Source: a virus. Taken from it: 64,000 bases of DNA. Location of the stretch: IMG/VR virus record IMGVR_UViG_3300034198_008895, positions 99,395 to 163,394 of that record. One strand, given 5' to 3'. The notes under the pieces were generated by a model that was not told the origin of the DNA, made no database searches, and worked only from the letters and a program-made list of their open reading frames with translations. Position numbers and translations under genes: made by a program. How positions within the stretch are numbered: the first letter of the stretch is position 1; every line of letters starts with the position of its first letter. This document shows positions 58,331 through 64,000 of the stretch, piece after piece.

Positions 58331-59830
58331 TCAGGAATTGATGAAATCAATGTAGGAACAAACCACATCGTTGATGTTATTTGGAATAATTAGATAACCA
58401 TCCTTGTTGGTAAACTTGCTAAGCTGTTCAGGATCACCCACAGGAATCCAAAGACAGTTTGCAATCTCTTTACTTATCTCAGAGACTGTCTTTTCAATAA
58501 CAGACTGTTTGTCATCTTCGATAGAGAAACTGTAATAATCGGTAAGACGTTTAACAAGTGTCTTATTAACACCGTTACGAATAAGTACGTTAACATAAGA
58601 AGCTTCTTGTGAACGATACGAACTCAACAGCATACCGATGAACTCTTGACCATTCGACATCAGAACAACCTTAGCGAACAACATCAGTTCGACAAGACGT
58701 TTGTATTCGATATAGTACAAAGCACGAGGATTGATAATCTTGCTAATGAACCAACCCAGGAGATAGGTTTGGGTCTTATCCAACTTGCTTTCCACAAGCG
58801 CAGGAACGTATTGCAATTCACGTTCATACATGGCATAGTCGAAATTGGAATGACCAAGTGCATTAACCAAGAACTCGATATTGCTAAGAGAGTGTTGAAT
58901 CTCAACAACAGTACCGATAGGGATACTTGAGGTCTTCCGGTAGTCCTCGAAGTAACTCATGTCTTCCTTATTGCTATCACCGCCTGCGACTGTTGTCTTA
59001 GAACGGATCACAACACTATCAGAGGTAATAAAGCTACCCTTGTACTTGATAGTCTGGAAGATAAACGAAATAATATTGCATTTCTTACTGAAGAAGTCAA
59101 TCGTCAGCAGTTTGTTAAAGATAATTTCACTGACCAAGCTATCCAGAATGTCGTCGTCACTGAGACCAGCATTAATGATCAAGTGTTCATTCTTGGTATT
59201 ACCGATCAGAGTAATCTGATTGGCTTCAATATAACGCTTCAGCTTATCAATCTCCGGACACGAATAGACATCCGAACGGATAAACAGCATGAAGATCTTG
59301 TAGTAATAATGACTTGTCAGTTGCTTGATATAGACATAGAAGTCCAGATACAGCGGAGACAGTGCACGAATAAAGATGATCAAGGAGATGAGATCACGAT
59401 ACTCATGTTTGATATAAGTCTTCTCTTCAGTGGTATTCATATCAGGATCATAGATATAATCACTACGGATATTCTCCGGGATGATCATCTGACTTTCCTT
59501 ATACGCCATCCACATCTTGAAGTTGTTATAGTTGAGAAGTTCAGATACCTTAGCAATCTTATTCTCAAGCTTAATGATATAATTCACATCACCATAATTC
59601 TGACGATAGTCTTGTGAGTAGACCTTATAGAACACATCATAAATTTCTTTTTGGATATACTCGGGGAGAGTAGCTATATATTCATTAATCTGATTATACA
59701 GGTTGAACATATCGGACTGATCTTTATAGAAATCAGCCAGATCAAGTTCAATTACTTCGCAGTCATCGTAACTAATACGAAGAACATTTAACCGATATTC
59801 ACTGACCGCGACCTCATAACGTAAACCCAT
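58331..59830 (-). CDS. unassigned large helical protein
   Basis: A 499-residue, mostly helical and Tyr-rich protein; AAGGAG precedes the ATG region at 59830. No known domain is visible. The promoter at 59861-59888 lies directly upstream, making this the first gene of the run 59830-55315. An RNA polymerase beta N-terminal identity was considered but is not supported by motifs. Confidence 0.73.
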   Translation of the reverse strand: MGLRYEVAVSEYRLNVLRISYDDCEVIELDLADFYKDQSDMFNLYNQINEYIATLPEYIQKEIYDVFYKVYSQDYRQNYGDVNYIIKLENKIAKVSELLNYNNFKMWMAYKESQMIIPENIRSDYIYDPDMNTTEEKTYIKHEYRDLISLIIFIRALSPLYLDFYVYIKQLTSHYYYKIFMLFIRSDVYSCPEIDKLKRYIEANQITLIGNTKNEHLIINAGLSDDDILDSLVSEIIFNKLLTIDFFSKKCNIISFIFQTIKYKGSFITSDSVVIRSKTTVAGGDSNKEDMSYFEDYRKTSSIPIGTVVEIQHSLSNIEFLVNALGHSNFDYAMYERELQYVPALVESKLDKTQTYLLGWFISKIINPRALYYIEYKRLVELMLFAKVVLMSNGQEFIGMLLSSYRSQEASYVNVLIRNGVNKTLVKRLTDYYSFSIEDDKQSVIEKTVSEISKEIANCLWIPVGDPEQLSKFTNKDGYLIIPNNINDVVCSYIDFINS

Positions 59831-59860
59831 TTCTCATTTCTCCTTGTGTTAGTTACAGGT

Positions 59861-59888
59861 ACTATATATGTGCTTGAAATTACTTCAA
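59861..59888 (-). promoter_or_regulatory. phage-type promoter (TATAGT subclass)
   Basis: On the minus strand, -35 TTGAAG, a 16-bp spacer ending GCACATA, and -10 TATAGT. It drives the three-gene run ending at 55315 and follows the terminator at 59901-59929. Confidence 0.75.
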
Positions 59889-59900
59889 TAACCAAGATAA

Positions 59901-59929
59901 AATCTCCCTCTCTGTTTGAGAGGGAGATC
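59901..59929 (-). terminator. intrinsic terminator
   Basis: A 12-bp stem of GATCTCCCTCTC type with a 5-nt loop and a short T-rich tail, after the 217-residue gene. Confidence 0.82.
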
Positions 59930-59936
59930 ATTTATA

Positions 59937-60590
59937 TTAGAGACCTAGATCGTCAAGATCGCCGGCAATGTCGACGGTTTTGGCACTACCAGCAGCTGTA
60001 TTAGGACCAGCTTTGATAGGTGCAGGCTTGCGAACGGTTGTGTATTCTTCGGCAGTATAAGCTTGAAGAATTCCACCAATAGTATCGATGACCAGATCAG
60101 CAATGCCATTGGCAAGCTTAGCCGACATAACACTATCAGGGATAGGATTCTTATCACCATCACGGAAAATGTGGAACGGAGAAGGTTTGATACTGAATAC
60201 CAGCTTAGGCTTAGACTCAGCCATAACACTGATATAGATAATACCATCTTTGGATTTACCAAAATAAAGCGTACCGACGACACGTTTGTCTTTAGTAGGC
60301 TTATTGTTTTCATAAACAGTGCCGAGAGACTCAACTGCAAACTTGGTACCAGGAGCACCAGCAATGACATCTTTCAGCATGTGCATGCAAGCAATCATTG
60401 TGGGATAATCACTCGGGAAAGTGATGATACCGTTTTGACCAGTTACACCAGTGTAAACGGTAATTCGCGGGTTACCGTCACGGAAGCCAAACACAAGGCG
60501 GGAACGTTTCTGTTGATCGCCCTCAGGAGCTTCATCGCCCCAAATCACAAGCTTACCAATGTCGTAGTACGTCTTGACAAGATTAGACAT
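59937..60590 (-). CDS. abundant-type protein with SSB-like acidic tip (candidate ssDNA-binding protein)
   Basis: A 217-residue protein with AAAAGGA before its ATG and C-ending-rich codons. The first 175 residues are beta-rich with basic and aromatic residues. A flexible Ala/Gly/Pro linker then leads to a terminal DIAGDLDDLGL. A disordered linker ending in an acidic tip with final hydrophobic residue is the design of many ssDNA-binding proteins. The core shows no recognisable OB-fold signature by eye, so this remains a hypothesis. Confidence 0.55.
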   Translation of the reverse strand: MSNLVKTYYDIGKLVIWGDEAPEGDQQKRSRLVFGFRDGNPRITVYTGVTGQNGIITFPSDYPTMIACMHMLKDVIAGAPGTKFAVESLGTVYENNKPTKDKRVVGTLYFGKSKDGIIYISVMAESKPKLVFSIKPSPFHIFRDGDKNPIPDSVMSAKLANGIADLVIDTIGGILQAYTAEEYTTVRKPAPIKAGPNTAAGSAKTVDIAGDLDDLGL

Positions 60591-60718
60591 GATTCATCCT
60601 TTTTTCAGGTGGAAATTATTTGGTTATTGAATATATCACACGATCAGTGATGGTATAAAAAAATAATAGAGTGACTAGACTAGTTAGTTAATTTCTTTCT
60701 TTCCTCGAGGAGTTAAAT

Positions 60719-61267
60719 ATGAAAGCTTTTAGAAATGTCGCTGGCACAGTTGTCGAGATCGATGTTGACGTTGACCTGCAAGGTCAGCCGATTCTTCCTC
60801 CTGACACCACTGTCGACGAGAAGCCTGCCGCACAGCCTGGCCACTACGTTACTGTCGTGGGCAATGTTTGGGTTCAGATCCCGCAACCTCAAGAAGTTAT
60901 TGCTTTTGAATATCAGAAGCAACAAGCTCTGGAAAAGCTTGGTAAATACAAAGCTTACTATTTCGAACAGCCGACCGAAATCAACGGTGTTCTGTTTGAT
61001 GCCGATGAGCAAGCTCGTAACCGTCTGACACAGAACCTGGTTGTTAACACAGCCTCTGGTTATCTGCCGCCGGCCTGGATTGCCGCTGATAATACTCCTT
61101 ACCCGATCACCACTTTGGCTGATCTGATGGATATTGTTAATGGTGTTCAGCAAGCCTTCTCTACCCGTTTCTTCGAAATGGATAGTCTGCGTCAGCAAAT
61201 TCTTGCTGCTGGTGACGAAGCCGCTCTGGCTGCTGTTGTTATCCCGGTTATTCCTAACCAGATCTAA
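60719..61267 (+). CDS. DUF4376-like tail-fibre-associated protein
   Basis: A 182-residue protein with GAGGAG before the ATG. The N-terminal 60 residues are beta-rich with Pro-rich loops. The C-terminal 100 residues (YKAYYFEQPTEINGVLFDAD, an AR.RL.QN helix, W.A.DNT, a LADLMDIVNGV block and a final helix) fit the DUF4376 pattern common near phage tail fibres. Codons are C/G-ending as in abundant virion genes. It may be a fibre component or assembly factor. Confidence 0.65.
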   Translation: MKAFRNVAGTVVEIDVDVDLQGQPILPPDTTVDEKPAAQPGHYVTVVGNVWVQIPQPQEVIAFEYQKQQALEKLGKYKAYYFEQPTEINGVLFDADEQARNRLTQNLVVNTASGYLPPAWIAADNTPYPITTLADLMDIVNGVQQAFSTRFFEMDSLRQQILAAGDEAALAAVVIPVIPNQI

Positions 61268-61272
61268 TAGAT

Positions 61273-61308
61273 TAGACTACCAGAGGGCTGAAACCCTCTG
61301 GTAGTCTA
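61273..61308. terminator. bidirectional intrinsic terminator
   Basis: A 15-bp perfect stem (TAGACTACCAGAGGG and complement) between convergent genes ending at 61267 and 61309. Confidence 0.88.
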
Positions 61309-62115
61309 TTATTTATTTCCACCAAACATAAAACTCATAGACAATTCTGACGTCAATGGGTTCACATTCTTTTTCTTCATCGCAGACCAAAGTTCGACAC
61401 GCTCTTTCATTGGAGCTGGTTTAAACATAACATGATCTCCAAAAGTTGTTAACAACTTCTCCATGAAAGGAAGGAAACTCATGTCGTGATCAGGGATAGC
61501 ATGATACTTAGTATTCCAGAGTTTTCTGGATTTAATAACACCTGTATGTGATTCAAGTAAGTCAAGCTTAACAAATTTGCCATAACTTAATAGATCCCAT
61601 GGAACATGTGTAAAGATAAGCGCTTGGTCTTCTCGATTATAGTGAATAGAATTACTGAACTGCATAACTTCATCTTGTTTAGAGATGTGGTCAAGACAGT
61701 ATTTGATAATATTATCCATCGCAAGTTGTTTGTCAGTTGTTGCTTTACGAAGGATTCCTTCCTTATCGTAAGTTGACTTAACAAAAGCATAGTTGTTTGT
61801 GTAGAAGTTAATCGTTAGACCTTCTGCGTGGAAGAACTCTGTTAACCAAGCAATCTCATCTAACAATGTATCAAGAATATCTTTCTTCGGAATCATAAGA
61901 ATATCACCACTTGGAATAGAACTAGTGATATTTCTTAACAATGTAGAAACGTTAAATATATAGTTATTATAAGTATTCAGATCAATTCTATCTGGAACAA
62001 TTCGTGTATCATCATAAACAGACTGAACTGGATCAAAGATGGTTTCCAGAGCCATACCTGTACCAATTGACACAGGAAAACCTGACATAGATCTTGCTTG
62101 AAGTTTTTCATTCAT
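61309..62115 (-). CDS. conserved phage protein of unknown function
   Basis: A 268-residue alpha/beta protein that begins with a short helix and SIGTGMALETIF, a segment I recall from uncharacterised proteins of several large phages. The stop is followed by a terminator, and the start overlaps the end of the SbcD-like gene by 8 bp, implying coupling. No catalytic motif is seen. The link to SbcD may point to DNA metabolism. Confidence 0.7.
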   Translation of the reverse strand: MNEKLQARSMSGFPVSIGTGMALETIFDPVQSVYDDTRIVPDRIDLNTYNNYIFNVSTLLRNITSSIPSGDILMIPKKDILDTLLDEIAWLTEFFHAEGLTINFYTNNYAFVKSTYDKEGILRKATTDKQLAMDNIIKYCLDHISKQDEVMQFSNSIHYNREDQALIFTHVPWDLLSYGKFVKLDLLESHTGVIKSRKLWNTKYHAIPDHDMSFLPFMEKLLTTFGDHVMFKPAPMKERVELWSAMKKKNVNPLTSELSMSFMFGGNK

Positions 62116-63235
62116 GGGCAGTATCCTCTACATGTTTAAAAATCTCAACATAACCTAACATCTTTGCAGTTTCTAGATCTGTTAGTTCATGTTTAGCTTT
62201 GATATTGTTTATCAATGTTTGGTGAATATTTGAGTCCAGAATAAAACTATCTGAAACTTGTAATTCATCACCTTCATCTAATATATATGTTACTGAGTTT
62301 TTATCCGATATATTCTCTTTAATGATCTTTTTCATATTGTAATCAAGATAACGTAACTTGATTTCATTAAAGTTAATATTGAATTCGTGATCTTTACTGA
62401 GAAGGAGACGAATATAACTATTGACTGGATACTTAGAAATATGTTTATCTAAGCGATCAAGTGTAGTAGCGTTAGTGATATTAAGTGTCACATACGTATA
62501 TGAATTCTTATTCTCTATAAATGTATAGTTATCATCTTCGACAATAACATAACCTTTAGGTGCTTCTTCACCATGAGCTAAACGTTCTAAGCTTCCGTTG
62601 GCGAGAATACGATCAAACTTAGAGAACATATGATAATGTCCGATATGGATATAACCACTAACAAGGTTAAGAAAGTATTCTTCCTTGAAATGGAAACCAT
62701 GATACGGTTTACCAGCAAACTGATATTTAAATTGACCATGTAAAATTGCAATATCAACTTTTGTAATAGAGTACTGGTTAAGTTTTTCCTGAATTTGAAG
62801 TTCAAGCTCATCGTGAGAGTTTGTCCATTCATCAGGAATATAAAGAACATATTTACCAATTCGTTCTATGTACTCAATATCTAAAAACTTGTGGTACTTA
62901 AGATCACATTTATGAGTACGTATCTCGTTAAGTTTTACAAGAGTAGACGATTGTTGCCAATCATGACTTGGTGTTCCTTCTAACACTCGTAATAGAATAT
63001 TATTAGCGTAACAATAAGTTAAAAGATAATTAAAGAACTCAATAATTAACTGTACTTCTTTCGAATTTAAATCGAGAAGTCTATCGAATAAATCTCCGGC
63101 AATAAATAAGACATCCAGATTTTTATTTTCTTCAGTTAGTATAGAAGTCTTGAATGATTGTATGATATGTAGTGTTGGTGTTTTGAGATGTCCGAGGTGA
63201 ACATCTGAGGTATTTGCATATTTCATTAGCTTCAT
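62108..63235 (-). CDS. sbcD: SbcD/Mre11-like nuclease (T4 gp47 type)
   Basis: A 375-residue calcineurin-like phosphoesterase. Metal-binding motifs in order are DVHLG (residues 10-14), GDLFDR (near 47), the GNHD position as GTPSHD (near 87), HGQF (near 155) and GHYHM (near 187). It pairs with the Rad50-like protein at 21339-23744 to process DNA ends. The C-terminal third is a variable capping domain. The ribosome site is weak. It overlaps the downstream gene by 8 bp. Confidence 0.88.
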   Translation of the reverse strand: MKLMKYANTSDVHLGHLKTPTLHIIQSFKTSILTEENKNLDVLFIAGDLFDRLLDLNSKEVQLIIEFFNYLLTYCYANNILLRVLEGTPSHDWQQSSTLVKLNEIRTHKCDLKYHKFLDIEYIERIGKYVLYIPDEWTNSHDELELQIQEKLNQYSITKVDIAILHGQFKYQFAGKPYHGFHFKEEYFLNLVSGYIHIGHYHMFSKFDRILANGSLERLAHGEEAPKGYVIVEDDNYTFIENKNSYTYVTLNITNATTLDRLDKHISKYPVNSYIRLLLSKDHEFNINFNEIKLRYLDYNMKKIIKENISDKNSVTYILDEGDELQVSDSFILDSNIHQTLINNIKAKHELTDLETAKMLGYVEIFKHVEDTAHE

Positions 63236-63350
63236 TCTAGATGAAAATCATACAATTCCCAGTATAGTATTTTTTCTTTTTTGACCTCAAACGTAGTGCT
63301 GTTTCCGCAATTCTGTGAACCATATTTACGGGCTTACTTAAGGAGTTAAC

Positions 63351-64000
63351 ATGAGAATTAATGTTTTCAAATCTGGCGGCAATTCTGCTCAGGGCGGGTT
63401 TGTTAGCAATGGTCTTACCTTGCAAGGGCCTCTGATTCTGTCAGGTCCTCACACCGAACCTCTGCACGCTGTTCCTAAACAGTATGTTGATAATGCTGCT
63501 TACAATCTTGATGCTAATAATATTACAAGCGGTACTCTTGCGGCTGCAAGATTGCCAGCTTTTACTGGAGACGGTACAACCATTCTTGGTTCTAGTAATA
63601 TTATTTTAGCTGCTACAGGGGTCACACCTGGTTCTATTATTAAGCCGACTGTTGACGCTAAGGGTCGCGTTACGTCTAGTGGTTCTATTATTGAATCTGA
63701 TATTTCTGGAATTGGGTTTAATAAATTTACAGTTGGTCGTCCTGATACACTTGACGGTTATGGTATAACTGACGCCGTTCATATGACAGGCAATGTTACA
63801 ATGACTGGTCAACTGGTACAGTCTAGCGGTCCTGTTAATAACGACCATGCTGCAACTAAACAATATGTAGATTCTGCAGCTGGTCTCGCTGGCGGCATCG
63901 CTGTCGGTGATATTATTCGTAAACCTTATTCGACCACACCTAGCGGTTTCTTGAAGTGTAACGGCGCTGAAGTTGATAAGACGACTTACGCTAATCTTTA
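63351..64000 (+). CDS. second tail fibre, N-terminal part (runs off the window)
   Basis: At least 216 residues from an ATG with AAGGAG, open to the end of the window. It follows the fibre at 23786-26602 segment by segment: MRINVFKSGG, PKQYVDN, NITSGTL, RLPAFTGD, VDAKGRVTS, LDGYGITDAV, KQYVDSA and the collar start GDIIRKPYSTTPSGFLKCNGAEV. It is therefore a paralogous fibre on the opposite strand. Whether it also carries Kelch-like repeats lies outside the window. Confidence 0.88.
   Translation, partial: MRINVFKSGGNSAQGGFVSNGLTLQGPLILSGPHTEPLHAVPKQYVDNAAYNLDANNITSGTLAAARLPAFTGDGTTILGSSNIILAATGVTPGSIIKPTVDAKGRVTSSGSIIESDISGIGFNKFTVGRPDTLDGYGITDAVHMTGNVTMTGQLVQSSGPVNNDHAATKQYVDSAAGLAGGIAVGDIIRKPYSTTPSGFLKCNGAEVDKTTYANL

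Noticed and set aside
57724-58341. Plus-strand frame of 205 codons opposite the 483-residue gene
   Set aside because: It arises from the codon pattern of the minus-strand gene and has no ribosome site.
58331-59830. RNA polymerase beta N-terminal half
   Set aside because: Considered because of position near the beta C-terminal gene, but none of the expected beta N-terminal blocks is visible by eye.
1-64000. Prophage attachment site or integrase
   Set aside because: No integrase, excisionase or att-like direct repeat was seen. The tRNA genes carry their own CCA ends and show no partial duplicates.

Overview
This 64-kb window is part of an AT-rich jumbo tailed-phage genome with a phiKZ-like gene set. 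There is no host chromosome and no integrase. The lineage call rests on pieces of multisubunit RNA polymerase split over separate genes (a beta C-terminal half and two different beta' bridge-helix/trigger-helix segments, implying two polymerases), a contractile-tail sheath of about 697 residues next to its tube gene, a T4 gp21-type prohead protease, and a family B DNA polymerase that carries only motifs B and C here. Shine-Dalgarno sequences, signal peptides and a CheW-like gene point to a Gram-negative, probably motile, host.

Layout. 0-5.3 kb: unassigned virion-type and small overlapping genes on the minus strand. 5.4-8.3 kb: small genes, a TilS-like PP-loop ATPase and two SleB-like wall hydrolases. 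8.4-14.3 kb, mostly plus: RNase HI with a long extension, a duplicated beta-rich protein, a DUF6527-like protein and two SLOG/DprA-like proteins. 14.4-23.7 kb: RNA polymerase beta' fragment and partners, DNA polymerase, a candidate structured RNA, SbcC-like ATPase. 23.8-35.3 kb: Kelch-repeat tail fibre, prohead protease, tail tube, tail sheath and two unassigned genes that are probably virion proteins. 35.3-50.7 kb: accessory region with nucleotidyltransferase, dNMP kinase, small membrane proteins, DNA ligase, two tRNAs, DnaB-like helicase, a TIGR-Tas locus, a pyrimidine-dimer-glycosylase-family protein, a papain/transglutaminase-like protein, a CheW-like protein and a UvsW-like helicase. 50.8-60.6 kb: RNA polymerase beta' and beta, three large unassigned genes and an SSB-like candidate. 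60.7-64 kb: DUF4376-like protein, SbcD-like nuclease and the start of a second tail fibre.

The most striking locus is 42.9-44.6 kb. A non-coding stretch of about 710 bp is a strict tandem array of alternating short motifs: a GGTTCACT-like motif recurs 20 times at 35-37 nt intervals (14 of 19 intervals are exactly 36), with a GNTACT-like motif about 18 nt after each. It lies directly downstream of a 292-residue protein with an IS110/Nop-type fold and no visible nuclease domain. This fits the recently described TIGR-Tas RNA-guided systems, whose arrays are processed to 36-nt dual-spacer guide RNAs. The locus has a phage-type promoter ahead of the protein gene and a strong terminator after the array.

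Transcription is organised by a repeated module. At least twelve minus-strand promoters share a CATATATA(A/G)T core with a hexamer 16 bp upstream, and many start immediately after the terminator of the preceding unit.
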